Positions 44,282 to 53,433 of a DNA stretch of 64,000 nucleotides are shown here, in pieces. Origin of the DNA: Nocardioides albus (lineage in GTDB: Bacteria > Actinomycetota > Actinomycetes > Propionibacteriales > Nocardioidaceae); the NCBI RefSeq assembly GCF_014648255.1, contig NZ_BMQT01000006.1, positions 310,001 through 374,000 on the forward strand, read 5' to 3'. The notes below the pieces were generated by a model that ran no database searches, had not been told where the DNA came from, and saw nothing but the letters and a program-made list of their open reading frames with translations. The number at the start of each line of letters is the position of its first letter. Position 1 is the first letter of the stretch. The position numbers and the translations under genes were made by a program.

Positions 44282-44971
44282 GTGGCAAAGTCGTCCGTGA
44301 GCAAGCTCGTCCCCAAGGTTCCCCCGCTGCCGTCGGTCCCTGGGATGTCGCGGAGGCAACAGTTCTCCGCCTCGACCAAGAAGACCTTGATCGAGGTCGC
44401 CGAGAAGCTCTTCACCGAGCACGGTTACGCGAGCACGTCGCTGGACGCCATCGTGGCCGGGGCCGAGGTCACGAAGGGCGCGCTCTACCACCACTTCAGC
44501 GGCAAGCAGGCGCTCTACGAGGTCGTCTTCGAGAAGGTCGAGGCCGCCACCGCGCAGAGCATCGACGCGGCCATGCGCGAGACGAAGGACCCCTGGGAGC
44601 AGGCGAGGGCCGGGCTGCGTACGTTCCTGGAGGCGGTCCAGCAGCCCACCTACCGCCGCATCGTCGTGCAGGAAGGGCCATCGGTCCTCGGCTATCAGCG
44701 CTACCGCGAGCAGGAGGAGCGCTCCACGTTCACCGTCGTCGAGGACATCGTCGCCGCTGTCCTGCGCGCCGGCGACCGGAGCGTGGACGACGAGATGGTC
44801 GCGACCTTCGCCCGGCTCTTCTTCGGGGCGATGTCGGCCGCCGGCGAGTCCGTCACCGAGGCCAGCGACCCCGAGGACGCAGCCGACCGCATCGAGCTGG
44901 CCGTGACCTACCTGCTGACCGGGGTCCGGACCCTGGCCGAGCAAGGCGTCAGGGTCGAGGACATGCGCTGA
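44282..44971 (+). CDS. TetR-family transcriptional regulator
   Basis: 229 residues. An N-terminal extension of about 25 residues rich in Ser, Lys and Pro precedes the helix-turn-helix (TLIEVAEKLFTEHGYASTSLDAIVAGAEVTKGALYHHFSGKQALYEVVFEKVE). The rest is a ligand-binding helical domain. GTG at 44282 is leaderless: TAGAGT at 44270-44275. Divergent from the hypothetical gene, with the palindrome between. Confidence 0.93.
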   Translation: MAKSSVSKLVPKVPPLPSVPGMSRRQQFSASTKKTLIEVAEKLFTEHGYASTSLDAIVAGAEVTKGALYHHFSGKQALYEVVFEKVEAATAQSIDAAMRETKDPWEQARAGLRTFLEAVQQPTYRRIVVQEGPSVLGYQRYREQEERSTFTVVEDIVAAVLRAGDRSVDDEMVATFARLFFGAMSAAGESVTEASDPEDAADRIELAVTYLLTGVRTLAEQGVRVEDMR

Positions 44972-44993
44972 TCCACCGCTCCGGCGGGCAGCG

Positions 44994-46037
44994 CTACTCG
45001 ACGCTCACCCCACCGGGCTCTACCTGGCCGTTGCCCTTCGGGATCAGGTCCAGCCACACCTTGCCCGGCGGGATCTCGATCGCGGCGCCGCTCGCGTCGG
45101 TGAACGCGACCGCGCCCTTCTCGCCCTTCTTCACCCAGGTCGCCTCGACGATCTGGCCGGCGCGCATGATCCACGCCTTGCCCCGACCGGTGAAGTGGGA
45201 GACCGGGACGATCGCGCCGCCCGGGTCCTTGTAGGGAGCGATGGTGGTCCTGGTCTGCGCGACGACGACGGTGTCGGCGAGGAACTGGCCGCTCTTCGAC
45301 ATGTAGTGGTTCTGGAGGCGGTATTTGCCGCCCTTGAAGATCCAGTTGTCCGTGCGCGCCTGGGAGAACTTCACGTCGACGGCCTTGGCGGGCTTGCCGC
45401 CGGTCAGCTCGGTGGTCGCGTCGCCCCAGGGCATGAAGTCGGCGGGCCGCTCGGCCTTGCCGTCCTTCGCAGCTGCCTTGCCTGCCTTGGCGACCTTGGC
45501 GACGACGCTGTGCAGGAAGTCGTGCGGCTTGCTGGTGTCGCGTACGACGTAGGGGGTGGACATGTCGATCCACTCCACGTCGTGCTTCTTCAGCTGAGCG
45601 TAGGTGTAGGGGGCGGCGCCGCTGGTCATGATCTTGGCCCCGATCGGCGCGGCGATCCCGGCGTCGGTCGCACGCATCGACCGGACCGGCCCGGCCTCCT
45701 TCGGAAGCTGGGAGTAGTACGCGACGGCCAACCGCGTCACGCCACCCTCGACCAGCTCCTGGACGACCATGTCCGCCTTGGCCATCCCGTACTGCGGGGC
45801 GCTGGCTGGGGTGTTGTCGATCTTGACGATGTAGGCGGGGTGCTGACGAGCGGCGGTCTGCCCCTCGGGGAGCTCGGCCCCGGTCAGCGGCTCGTGGTCG
45901 GGCTCAGCGGGCGCGGACGGCGACGGCTTCGTCTCCTTCGGCTCCTCCGAGGAGCCACAGCCGGTCAGGACCAGTCCCGCGGCGGCGAGCGTCGCTGTCG
46001 CTCGCAGCAGGAACCCCGGGCGGGACGTGCGCATCAT
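44994..46037 (-). CDS. DUF3048 domain lipoprotein (YerB-like)
   Basis: 347 residues with signal and lipobox LTGCG (Cys about 27). Then the DUF3048 pattern: PAYIVKIDNTPASAPQYGMAKADMVVQELVEGGVTRLAVAYYSQLPKEAGPVRSMRATD, and a C-terminal domain with GRGKAWIMRAGQIVEATWVK. Extracytoplasmic, lipid-anchored; function unknown, sometimes linked to the cell wall. A lysine/alanine-rich insert lies near residues 178-192. Confidence 0.88.
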   Translation of the reverse strand: MMRTSRPGFLLRATATLAAAGLVLTGCGSSEEPKETKPSPSAPAEPDHEPLTGAELPEGQTAARQHPAYIVKIDNTPASAPQYGMAKADMVVQELVEGGVTRLAVAYYSQLPKEAGPVRSMRATDAGIAAPIGAKIMTSGAAPYTYAQLKKHDVEWIDMSTPYVVRDTSKPHDFLHSVVAKVAKAGKAAAKDGKAERPADFMPWGDATTELTGGKPAKAVDVKFSQARTDNWIFKGGKYRLQNHYMSKSGQFLADTVVVAQTRTTIAPYKDPGGAIVPVSHFTGRGKAWIMRAGQIVEATWVKKGEKGAVAFTDASGAAIEIPPGKVWLDLIPKGNGQVEPGGVSVE

Positions 46038-46144
46038 CGATCTCCATCTGCATCGGCCAGCATCGGCTCATCTACCTTGACGAGTGTCAGACGGTAATCG
46101 TTGCATCCAACGCAGGCGCGCCCGGGGTTCCTCGCTTGACCAGA

Positions 46145-46912
46145 TCAGGCGACGGTCGCGCCGCCATCCACGTAGAGCGTCTGCCCGGTGATGTAGGAGG
46201 CCTCGTCGCTGGCCAGGAAGGCTGCGGCGGCGGCGATGTCAGCGGGCTCGCCGACGCGCTTGACCGGGTTGGCGTCGGCGGAGAGCTTGCGGAACTCGTC
46301 GACGTCGAGACCGAGGCGGGCCGCGGTCTGGTCGGTCATCTCGGTGGCGATGAACCCCGGCGCGATCGCGTTCACGTTGACGCCGAACGGGCCGAGCTCG
46401 AGCGCCAGGGTCCGGGTGAAGCCCTGCACGCCGGCCTTCGCCGCGGAGTAGTTGGCCTGGCCCCGGTTGCCCGTGGCCGAGGTGGAGGAGACGTTGATGA
46501 TCTTGCCGTACTTCTGCTTCACGAAGACCGCCTGCGCAGCCTTCGACATCAGGAAGTGGCCCTTGAGGTGGACGTTCATGACCAGGTCCCAGTCGTCCTC
46601 GGTCATCTTGAAGAGCAGGTTGTCGCGGGTGATCCCGGCGTTGTTCATCAGGATGTGCAGGCCGCCGAGCTCCTCGACGACGCGGGCCACCGCGGCCTCG
46701 GTGTCCTCGGCCTTTGCGACGTTGGCGCCGATGCCGACGGACTTGGCGCCCTCGGCCAGCGGGAGCTTGGCTGCCGCCTCGGCCGCGGCGGCCTCGTCCA
46801 GGTCGATGATCGCGACCGAGGCACCCTCCTCGGCGAAACGCGTGGCGACTCCGAAACCGATCCCTCGCGCTGCGCCGGTGATGACTGCGACGCGTCCGTC
46901 GAAACGACCCAT
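46145..46912 (-). CDS. fabG: 3-oxoacyl-ACP reductase-type short-chain dehydrogenase
   Basis: 255 residues, classical SDR. Cofactor motif TGAARGIGFGVA, NNAGITRDNLLFKM, catalytic Ser in INVSSTSATGNRGQANYSAAKAG with Tyr and Lys of YxxxK. The NNAGITRDNL segment favours FabG/PhaB-like oxoacyl reductases. ATG at 46912 has GAAGGAG at 8 nt. Likely beta-ketoacyl reduction in fatty acid or related metabolism, but paralogues are many. Confidence 0.85.
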   Translation of the reverse strand: MGRFDGRVAVITGAARGIGFGVATRFAEEGASVAIIDLDEAAAAEAAAKLPLAEGAKSVGIGANVAKAEDTEAAVARVVEELGGLHILMNNAGITRDNLLFKMTEDDWDLVMNVHLKGHFLMSKAAQAVFVKQKYGKIINVSSTSATGNRGQANYSAAKAGVQGFTRTLALELGPFGVNVNAIAPGFIATEMTDQTAARLGLDVDEFRKLSADANPVKRVGEPADIAAAAAFLASDEASYITGQTLYVDGGATVA

Positions 46913-46947
46913 GACCCAAACTCCTTCGTAGGTGACTGAGGCCGACA

Positions 46948-46989
46948 TCACGTACGGCCCCCGCCGACAATAGCGAGGGCCGTACGTGA
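46948..46989 (-). terminator. strong hairpin after the first glycerophosphodiesterase gene
   Basis: TCACGTACGGCCC and its exact complement, 13 bp, around a 16-nt loop, 43 nt past the gene's stop. No T-run follows, so it may be a hairpin-only terminator or affect fabG's leader, which it also precedes. Confidence 0.65.
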
Positions 46990-47032
46990 CTTCATGAGGT
47001 GTCTACTGATTGGTAGCCACTACCGGTCGGCC

Positions 47033-48217
47033 CTAACCATTTTTGAGCCAAGCGTCGCGCGCGGCCACACCCAGGTCGGGGTGGTCGGTGAAGAACGCGT
47101 CGACACCGGCGTCCAGGTAGGGACCGACCTCGCAGGCGAGGTCACCGATCGCGATCGGGTCGGTGCCGATGCGGCACTCGGCGGGGAGGTTCTTGTTCTC
47201 GGCGCGCAAGGTCCAGATGACGGTCGGCAGCCCGACGCGCTCGGCGCGGGTGGCGAGGTCGGTGGGCTCGCCCAGGGTGCCGTCGGCGTCACGCGGGATG
47301 AAGTAGTACTTGTACGGCGCCACCTGGTCGGCGTACTTCTTGATGCCTCGCAGGCCCTTGTCGGTGACCAGGTAGTCGTTGGTCACCCCGGTCCCGGCGA
47401 CCACCTGGTCGTACGGGGCGCCGCCGAAGTCGATCAGCTGCACCAGCTTGGTGCCGATCATCCGGTCGAGGTCCTTCAGGTTGCTGACCTCGAAGGACTG
47501 GATCACCGCTGCGGCGCGCTTGCCGCCGAGACCGTGGCGCTTCAGGCTCTTGACGAGCGGCTCCTCCATGGAGAGGCCGATGGAGTCGAAGTACGTCGGG
47601 TGCTTGGTCTCCGGGGCGACGCCGATGGTGCGGCCGGTCTCGGCCTCCTTGGCCTCGACCAGGTCGAGCACCTCCTCGATGGTCGGCACCTCGAAGAGGC
47701 CGTCGTAGGCGGTGTTGCCCGGGCGGTCGCCCGGGATGCGCTCCACGGCGCGCAGCGTCTTCAGCTCCGCGAGGGTGAAGTCCTCGGTGAACCAGCCGGT
47801 CAGGGCCTTGCCGTCGATGGTCTTGGTGGTCTTCCGGTCCGCGAACTCGGGACGGTCGGCGACGTCGGTGGTGCCCGAGATCTCGTTCTCGTGGCGAGCG
47901 ACGAGCACGCCGTCCTTGGTCGAGACCACATCCGGCTCGATGTAGTCGGCACCCTGCTGGATGGCCAGGTCGTACGCCGCCAGGGTGTGCTCCGGCCGGT
48001 AGCCCGAGGCACCGCGGTGCCCGAAGACGACCGGCTCGCTGCCCCGGAGGTCGAGCTTGTCGAGACCCCCACCGTGGACAGCAGTGTTGGGGGTGGTCTT
48101 GGCGCTGGTCTGGGTCGCGGCGGAGGCGGGGTTCGCGACCAGGAGGGTCCCGGCGGCGAACGCAGCAGCGGCGGCGAGCGTGAGAGTACGCATACGAGTG
48201 GGGTTCAGCGTGGTCAT
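47033..48217 (-). CDS. secreted glycerophosphodiester phosphodiesterase (copy 1)
   Basis: 394 residues with a signal peptide ending near ASA. GDPD TIM-barrel: catalytic VFGHRGASGYRPEHTLAAYDLAIQQGADYIEPDVVSTKDGVLVARHENEISGTTD, with HRG, E and D in place. Hydrolyses deacylated phospholipid headgroups outside the cell to glycerol 3-phosphate plus alcohol (GlpQ type). ATG at 48217. A second GDPD gene lies just upstream, separated by a terminator. Confidence 0.93.
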   Translation of the reverse strand: MTTLNPTRMRTLTLAAAAAFAAGTLLVANPASAATQTSAKTTPNTAVHGGGLDKLDLRGSEPVVFGHRGASGYRPEHTLAAYDLAIQQGADYIEPDVVSTKDGVLVARHENEISGTTDVADRPEFADRKTTKTIDGKALTGWFTEDFTLAELKTLRAVERIPGDRPGNTAYDGLFEVPTIEEVLDLVEAKEAETGRTIGVAPETKHPTYFDSIGLSMEEPLVKSLKRHGLGGKRAAAVIQSFEVSNLKDLDRMIGTKLVQLIDFGGAPYDQVVAGTGVTNDYLVTDKGLRGIKKYADQVAPYKYYFIPRDADGTLGEPTDLATRAERVGLPTVIWTLRAENKNLPAECRIGTDPIAIGDLACEVGPYLDAGVDAFFTDHPDLGVAARDAWLKNG

Positions 48218-48226
48218 GACCCGATC

Positions 48227-48258
48227 ACACCGGGCCCGGGAGACCCCGGGCCCGGTGT
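48227..48258 (-). terminator. terminator between the two GDPD genes
   Basis: Perfect 14-bp stem ACACCGGGCCCGGG and its complement with loop AGAC. It lies 35 nt past the upstream GDPD stop and 9 nt before the start of the downstream one, so it could also fold into the latter's leader. Confidence 0.8.
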
Positions 48259-48293
48259 GCGGTGAACGACGAATGACGATCTGTCGACGGACC

Positions 48294-49217
48294 TCAGGCC
48301 GCGTCAGCCGCGTCGGCCTCGTCGGCCCGCTCGGCGGTGCGTCGCTCGGCGATCACATCAGCGAGCACGTCGGGGCGGTTGGTGATGACGCCGTCGACAC
48401 CACGGTCGAGAACGGCGCCCATCGTGTCGGCGTCGTCGACCGTCCAGGAGTGGATGTTCATCCCGAGGGCGTGCACGCGAGCCACGTAGCCCGCGTCGAA
48501 GGAGGCGTAGTGCGGGTTGATCTGGTCGGCCCAGGTGTAGCTGTCCAGGTCGGCGTAGGCCGGTGTGCCGAGGAGGCCGACCGGCACCTCGGGCTGGACG
48601 CTCTTGTAGGTCTTCATGGACCCGAAGTCGAAGCTCTGCACGGCGAGCCTGTCGGCGGCGACCGCGGAGCGGACGTAACCGGGGAAGGAGTCGAACCCGG
48701 CCGCGACCTTCTTCTCGATGCCCGGGTAGAGCGCCGGCGACTTGAGCTCCATCAGGATCCCGGACCGCGACGACCGCACCTGCTCGACCATCTCCTTCAG
48801 CGTCGGCACCGGCTCGCCGGCGTACTTCTCGCCGAACCAGGAGCCGGCGTCCAGGGTCTTGATCTCGGCGAGCGTGAAGTCCTTGACCCGCCACGGCGAG
48901 CGGCCGGGGAAGCGCTGCTCGACGTCGGTGGTGCGCGACAAGGTGGTGTCGTGCATCAGCACGAGCTCGCCGTCCTTGGTGGCCTGCACGTCCGACTCGA
49001 TCCAGTCGGCGCGCTGCTCGATGCCGACGGCGAAGGCGGCGAGAGTGTTCTCCGGGGCGTACGCGCTCGCCCCACGGTGGGCGGTGACGGTGATGTCGTC
49101 GGCCCGGTTGGCCTCGACGGCGTTGACAGCCACCGGAACGAGCATCGTACCTGCGGCCAGCGCTACGCCGGCCAGAGCTGAGGTGAGGGACTTGGTCGCG
49201 ACGGACGACACGGACAT
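48294..49217 (-). CDS. secreted glycerophosphodiester phosphodiesterase (copy 2)
   Basis: 307 residues, signal peptide, then TAHRGASAYAPENTLAAFAVGIEQRADWIESDVQATKDGELVLMHD, the GDPD active site. Shorter than copy 1 by about 90 residues and only moderately similar to it, so an old duplication or separate acquisition. ATG at 49217, preceded by GGGAG at 8 nt, directly next to the hairpin at 49228-49255. C-terminal tail rich in Ala, Asp and Glu. Confidence 0.92.
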   Translation of the reverse strand: MSVSSVATKSLTSALAGVALAAGTMLVPVAVNAVEANRADDITVTAHRGASAYAPENTLAAFAVGIEQRADWIESDVQATKDGELVLMHDTTLSRTTDVEQRFPGRSPWRVKDFTLAEIKTLDAGSWFGEKYAGEPVPTLKEMVEQVRSSRSGILMELKSPALYPGIEKKVAAGFDSFPGYVRSAVAADRLAVQSFDFGSMKTYKSVQPEVPVGLLGTPAYADLDSYTWADQINPHYASFDAGYVARVHALGMNIHSWTVDDADTMGAVLDRGVDGVITNRPDVLADVIAERRTAERADEADAADAA

Positions 49218-49227
49218 TGCGCACTCC

Positions 49228-49255
49228 CGGGATCAGTGGACAACAACTGATCCCG
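49228..49255 (-). terminator. hairpin before the second GDPD gene
   Basis: CGGGATCAGT and its complement, 10 bp, with an 8-nt loop, ending 10 nt before the GDPD ATG and next to its GGGAG site. It could end transcription of the HIT operon or mask the ribosome binding site. Confidence 0.55.
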
Positions 49256-49321
49256 AGTGAATCGGCCCTCGCCGACCTCGCCCCGACCTCTCGATGGCCG
49301 AAGCCGTACGCCTCGGTGAAC

Positions 49322-49729
49322 TCAGCCCAGCACGGCGCGAAGCCGGTCGGCGTACTCGCGCTGTTCACCGGCGGCGTACTTGTGCCGCGGCCAGAAGAAG
49401 CCTTTGAGGCCGTCGCCGCGACTGCGAGGGACGACGTGGAGGTGGAGGTGCGGGACCGACTGGCTGACCACGTTGTTGACCGCGACGAAGCTGCCTTGGG
49501 CCCCAAGACCCTCGACGACCGCGGCTGCCAGACGCTGACCGTCCGCGACGAAGCGTCCGTGCAGGTCGGGCGGGAGATCGAGCAACGTCTCCAGGTGCTG
49601 CCTGGGCACCATCAGGATGTGTCCCTTCTGCACCGGACGATGGTCGAGGAAGGCCAGGAACGCCTCGTCATCGAAGACCACCTCGGCCTCCAGGTCCCCG
49701 GCGACGACGTCACAGAAGACGCAGCTCAT
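49322..49729 (-). CDS. HIT-family nucleotide hydrolase/transferase
   Basis: 135 residues. CVFCDVVAG at the N-terminus (zinc-type HIT), GHILMVPRQH, and the histidine triad VPHLHLHVVP. Hydrolyses AMP-linked substrates such as adenosine phosphoramidates or dinucleoside polyphosphates. ATG at 49729, 13 nt after the SseB-like gene, likely the same operon. Confidence 0.93.
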   Translation of the reverse strand: MSCVFCDVVAGDLEAEVVFDDEAFLAFLDHRPVQKGHILMVPRQHLETLLDLPPDLHGRFVADGQRLAAAVVEGLGAQGSFVAVNNVVSQSVPHLHLHVVPRSRGDGLKGFFWPRHKYAAGEQREYADRLRAVLG

Positions 49730-49742
49730 GGGGTTCGCTCGC

Positions 49743-50573
49743 TCACGACTCGTCCCCCCACGCCAGCGTGGCGACCACGAGGTCGACGGTGGGCAGGGCC
49801 AGGTCGGCGAGGTCGGGGTGCGGGAAGGAGTAGATCAGCCGTGACTCGTAGAGCCGGTCGGGCGAGGCGATCCACCGCTCCCCCACCGTGGTCGTCTCGC
49901 CCTGCAGGGGGTGCCGCACCATCCCGAACGGCGCCGGCCGGTTCAGCGCGACCGCCAGGGCGGCCGGCCGCCGACCGACCCGCTGCAACCAGAAAGCCAG
50001 GAAGGCCGCGCCCTGCTCGGCGGCCGCCTCCTTGGCGGCGACCATCCACTGCGCCCACTCGGGCTGCTCGGCCTTGGACCGCTGCACTCTCGGGAGCACC
50101 TTGTCCGTCAGATCGGCGAGCTGGTAGTCGCGGATGTCCTCCTCGGACATGTCGACGACGTACCACTCCTGCCCCTTCGGCAGCCGCAGATCGACGTGAG
50201 GCTTCGGACCGAGCGCCTTGAGCACGTCCTTGATCCCCGCCCGGAACCGGTTCGGCCCGGCCGGGTCGAAGGTGACGTGGGCGATCTCCTCGAGGTTGGC
50301 GGTGAGGAACTCCCGCAGGCCGTCGCCGTTGCGCAGCTGCGCGCGGCGGCGGGTGTCCTCGGCGAGGAACGTCTCCAGGGCTTCTTGGGAGGAGAAGAGC
50401 ATCGCCTCGTACGGCGGCCGGTTGCCGCGGTCCCCGGGAAAGACCCGGATCCGGGCCTCGTCGAGCTGAGGAACGACAACCTGCCCCGTGCGCAGGGCGG
50501 CACCGACCGCGTCGATGTCGGCGGCCTCGAGGGCCGCCTCCAGCGCGCGGTTGCGGTAGCCGTCGGGAGTCAT
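49743..50573 (-). CDS. SseB-like N-terminal domain protein
   Basis: 276 residues, soluble. The first half resembles SseB N-terminal domains (ALEAALEAADIDAVGAALRTGQVVVPQLDEARIRVFPGDRGNRPPYEAMLFSSQEALETFL). The second half contains DMSEEDIRDYQLADLTDKVLPRVQ and is unassigned. SseB domains occur in type VII or enhanced-serine-sensitivity contexts, but nothing here supports a role. ATG at 50573. Followed by HIT. Confidence 0.65.
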   Translation of the reverse strand: MTPDGYRNRALEAALEAADIDAVGAALRTGQVVVPQLDEARIRVFPGDRGNRPPYEAMLFSSQEALETFLAEDTRRRAQLRNGDGLREFLTANLEEIAHVTFDPAGPNRFRAGIKDVLKALGPKPHVDLRLPKGQEWYVVDMSEEDIRDYQLADLTDKVLPRVQRSKAEQPEWAQWMVAAKEAAAEQGAAFLAFWLQRVGRRPAALAVALNRPAPFGMVRHPLQGETTTVGERWIASPDRLYESRLIYSFPHPDLADLALPTVDLVVATLAWGDES

Positions 50574-50602
50574 TCCCCGAGGTTAAACCCCGTTTGCCGC
50601 CG

Positions 50603-51706
50603 CTAGTGGCATGACACGGCATCCGCGCCGCACGGCATGATCTCCCGGGCAGCGACGCGCCCGCTGACCGGAGCGTCGAAGTGGTGCAGGTCGCCCGAGC
50701 CGTACGTCCACCGCATTCCGTTGTTGCGCATCGCACGGACGACGCCATGGCTGGTGCTGCGCCAGGCCACCCGGGGGTGGGAGCGCGAGGGCCACCACCT
50801 GTTGGGCACGTAGCCGTCGCGCGACCGGTAAGGGTTCTCCCAGGGGTTGACGTCGAGGGAGCGACCGTAGGAATGCGGCGAGCGCACACCCGGGCGGCCG
50901 ACGACGTTGCGACAGTTGAAGGCCGAGGTGTTGTCGGCGTCCATGGACGCGTAGTCGTTGCCGCCGCGCAGCGTCTTGGAGTAGCCGAACCGATCGACGC
51001 GATACATCCGTCGGATCGGGTAGCGGCCGGCATACATCGCGGTCAGGGCGTTCTTCATGCGGCCGACCGAGTCGCGGTGGGCGATGATCTCGCCGCGGCG
51101 GCGGTAGCCGGAGTAGTCCCAGTAGTTGATGCGCAGCAGCCGCAGGCTGGCCCGCCCGACCGGGCAGCCGCTGTGCCAGGAGACGCCGACCATCGAGCGC
51201 CACACCCCGTCGGGGATGCTCGTGACGACACCGTTGGCACCGCTCCCGGTGGCGCGCGGCTGGGCCGGTGGGTTGCGTCTCGGCTTCGGGGCGGCGCTGG
51301 GCAGCCGCACCGGGGCCACCGGCGGCACGTTGTCGAGCCGGTAGTAGTTGCTCCAAGCCGCGTTCACACCGACGACGGCACTCGAGCTGGCTCGCCAGAT
51401 GGTGTCGTAGCGGGGACGTACGCTGACTCTGGCGCGCCCCTCGGCGTCGGTCGTCACTGCCGTGTAGAGGGCGTAGCCATCGGCCCCCGCCGTCTTGGTG
51501 TAGAGCTTGACCCGGCTGCCGGGGACCGCCCGGCCACCCGGCGTGCGCAGGGTGATCGTGATCGTCGAGCTCCGCTCGTCGACCACCGTCCCTGGGCCGG
51601 AGAGCCGCAGAACACCGTCGACCGCCGCCGACGCAGGCACGCTCCACAGGAGCGTGACGACACATGCCAGAACAGTCCCGACCCAGGCGAATCCACCCAT
51701 CCCCAT
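50603..51706 (-). CDS. secreted M15-family (D-Ala-D-Ala carboxypeptidase-like) peptidase
   Basis: 367 residues. Signal peptide ending near ASA, an Ig-like beta domain (LRLSGPGTVVDERSSTITITL..TTDAEGRARVSVRP), a Pro-rich linker, then an M15_4 domain. Its zinc ligands are His and Asp in SPHSYGRSLDVNPWENPY and His in DLHHFD. Cleaves peptidoglycan stem peptides. ATG at 51706 is leaderless (TACACT at 51713-51718). The frame is open further upstream, but that stretch is not secretory. Confidence 0.88.
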   Translation of the reverse strand: MGMGGFAWVGTVLACVVTLLWSVPASAAVDGVLRLSGPGTVVDERSSTITITLRTPGGRAVPGSRVKLYTKTAGADGYALYTAVTTDAEGRARVSVRPRYDTIWRASSSAVVGVNAAWSNYYRLDNVPPVAPVRLPSAAPKPRRNPPAQPRATGSGANGVVTSIPDGVWRSMVGVSWHSGCPVGRASLRLLRINYWDYSGYRRRGEIIAHRDSVGRMKNALTAMYAGRYPIRRMYRVDRFGYSKTLRGGNDYASMDADNTSAFNCRNVVGRPGVRSPHSYGRSLDVNPWENPYRSRDGYVPNRWWPSRSHPRVAWRSTSHGVVRAMRNNGMRWTYGSGDLHHFDAPVSGRVAAREIMPCGADAVSCH

Positions 51707-51760
51707 GAACCGAGTGTAGGAACGACCTAGGACACCCGCGCCAGCCCAATTCGGTGTATC

Positions 51761-51804
51761 TGGGGCTGTTCGAGATCTCGCCGCGGAGACCTCGAACAGC
51801 CCCA
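51761..51804 (-). terminator. terminator of the phenylalanine hydroxylase gene
   Basis: TGGGGCTGTTCGAG at 51761-51774 and its exact complement at 51791-51804, 14 bp with a 16-nt loop, 4 nt past the stop. Followed on the minus strand by ATACACCGAATT, only weakly T-rich. Confidence 0.75.
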
Positions 51805-51808
51805 CGAG

Positions 51809-52699
51809 TCATGCCTTGGCTGCTACCCCGAGCTTCGCGGGGGTGTCGTCATCGCAGGTCGCGAAGAAGTTGCCGACCTCGTCGACCATGTGACTGAACG
51901 ACTCCGCCGCGAAGAGCACCGGCTGGTAGTGGGTGATGTCGTAGTCGACCGTCGCCATCTCGGCGAAGTCGAGCGGACGGATCTCCACCTCCCGCATCTC
52001 CTCGATCTCCCCGTAGGAGGAGAGCAGCCCGGCTCCGTACGCCTTGATCTCGCCGTCCTCGTGGAGCACGCCGAACTCGATGGTGAACCAGAAGACGTCG
52101 GCGACGACCTGGAGCGCCTCTCGGGTCTGGACCCGGCGCGCGGCCGCGCCGGCGAGACGCTTGACCTCGGCCACCTGCGGGTCGGCGAGCAGGTTCCCGT
52201 GGCCGATCACCTCGTGGATGATGTCGGGCTCAGGCGTGTAGAGCGGCACCGCGTGATGACGTAGGTATTGCGTCGAGTGGAACTGCCCGTCGGCCAGGCT
52301 TCCGTAGAACTCCTCCAGCGGGACGATCCCCGCGGCCGGGACGTACTCGAAACCGGTCAGCCCCTTCAGGCCGGCGCTCACCTCGTCGAGCTGTGGCACC
52401 CGATCGGTCGGCAGATTGAGAGCCTCGACGGCCGCGATGTAGTTGCGGCAGGCATATTTCGCGTGCAACGGCGCGATCTCACGGGAGACCGTCCGCCAGA
52501 TCTCGTTCTCGGTCTCCGTGTAGTCGATCCGGGGCACCGTCTCCCCCGGCTTCCAACCCAGCGCCGCGGCAGCGATCTCGCTCCGCCGTGCCCGGTAGTC
52601 CTGGTCTGCGAACCCGGGGTGGTTGTCCCCCAGATGCACCTCGACCTGCCCATCCTCGCCCACGGTGACGGGCGAGTAGAGCTGTCCTTCCTCGAACAT
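51809..52699 (-). CDS. phhA: phenylalanine 4-monooxygenase
   Basis: 296 residues. Converts phenylalanine to tyrosine with tetrahydropterin and non-haem iron. Iron ligands His162 and His167 in PEPDIIHEVIGHGN and a Glu in FTIEFGV. Family start and pterin-loop blocks (LTGFEYVPAAGIVPLEEFYGSLADGQFHSTQYLRH) are present. ATG at 52699 has GGAGG at 5 nt; another ATG four codons upstream overlaps that site. Alone with its terminator, next to tmRNA. Confidence 0.95.
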   Translation of the reverse strand: MFEEGQLYSPVTVGEDGQVEVHLGDNHPGFADQDYRARRSEIAAAALGWKPGETVPRIDYTETENEIWRTVSREIAPLHAKYACRNYIAAVEALNLPTDRVPQLDEVSAGLKGLTGFEYVPAAGIVPLEEFYGSLADGQFHSTQYLRHHAVPLYTPEPDIIHEVIGHGNLLADPQVAEVKRLAGAAARRVQTREALQVVADVFWFTIEFGVLHEDGEIKAYGAGLLSSYGEIEEMREVEIRPLDFAEMATVDYDITHYQPVLFAAESFSHMVDEVGNFFATCDDDTPAKLGVAAKA

Positions 52700-52941
52700 C
52701 CTTACCTCCATGTGACGTACGCCTCACAACCCTATCGCGCACGCAAGAGAAGTCATTTCGCCCCAGAGGCTCAAGGCCGGAAGTTTTACCGCCCGCACAA
52801 CGAAGCCCCGCTCCGCGCAACACCAACCACGCGCAACCAAGGAGCGTGGGGCGTCCCCGGAGGCGAGGCGAGGCCGATCACGCGCATCGGGGGTGCGGGT
52901 GGCGAAGCCCCCGCCCCCGCGCGAAGCGCGGACAAAATGAA

Positions 52942-52985
52942 GAGGGCGACGCGGCTCGCGCATATTGCGAGCACACGTCACCCTC
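52942..52985 (-). terminator. terminator of tmRNA
   Basis: Stem GAGGGTGACG/CGTCGCCCTC with an inner CGAGC/GCTCG part, directly after the tmRNA 3' end, followed on the minus strand by TTCATTTTGT. Confidence 0.85.
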
Positions 52986-52992
52986 GAACTCG

Positions 52993-53360
52993 TGGAGCTG
53001 CGGGGAATCGAACCCCGGTCCTCGAGCGCCGTGCCAGGTCTTCTCCGGGTGCAGTCTGTGGGTGGCGTTCTCTCATCCCCGGGGCTCGACACAGACACGT
53101 CCCCGACAGGCTCATCCGACTAGTTGTCCCTCATACCCCGTCGGCATGTGCATGAGGTGAGTCTTCTAGATGACGCCTGGGTCCGAGCCGAAGACGGATA
53201 CTCGGTCAGACGCTTCGATCACCGCGTCAGGCGGCGAGAGCGAAGGAACTGCGCTTAGAGTCGGCAGTTATTGGTTTCCAGCGATCGTTTACGAGATGAC
53301 GCTGGCTCCTCGACCCGCTTCCCCTGGGAGCAACGTCCCAAGTCGAAACCGATCAGCCCC
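52993..53360 (-). ncRNA. ssrA: tmRNA
   Basis: 5' end GGGGCTGATCGGTTTCGACT and 3' end with a T-arm (GGTTCGATTCC) and acceptor CAGCTCC pair as the tRNA-like domain; CCA is not encoded. The tag reading frame encodes ADSKRSSFALAA and a TGA stop, ending in the usual degradation signal ALAA. Several further dyads correspond to the pseudoknots. Immediately downstream of smpB on the same strand, its protein partner in trans-translation. Confidence 0.95.
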
Positions 53361-53433
53361 TTTTGAGTTTTCAACGCCTGCAACCAGGCAATGACACAAC
53401 ACTACAGGCCCCCGCCGACATTCCCCACTCGGT

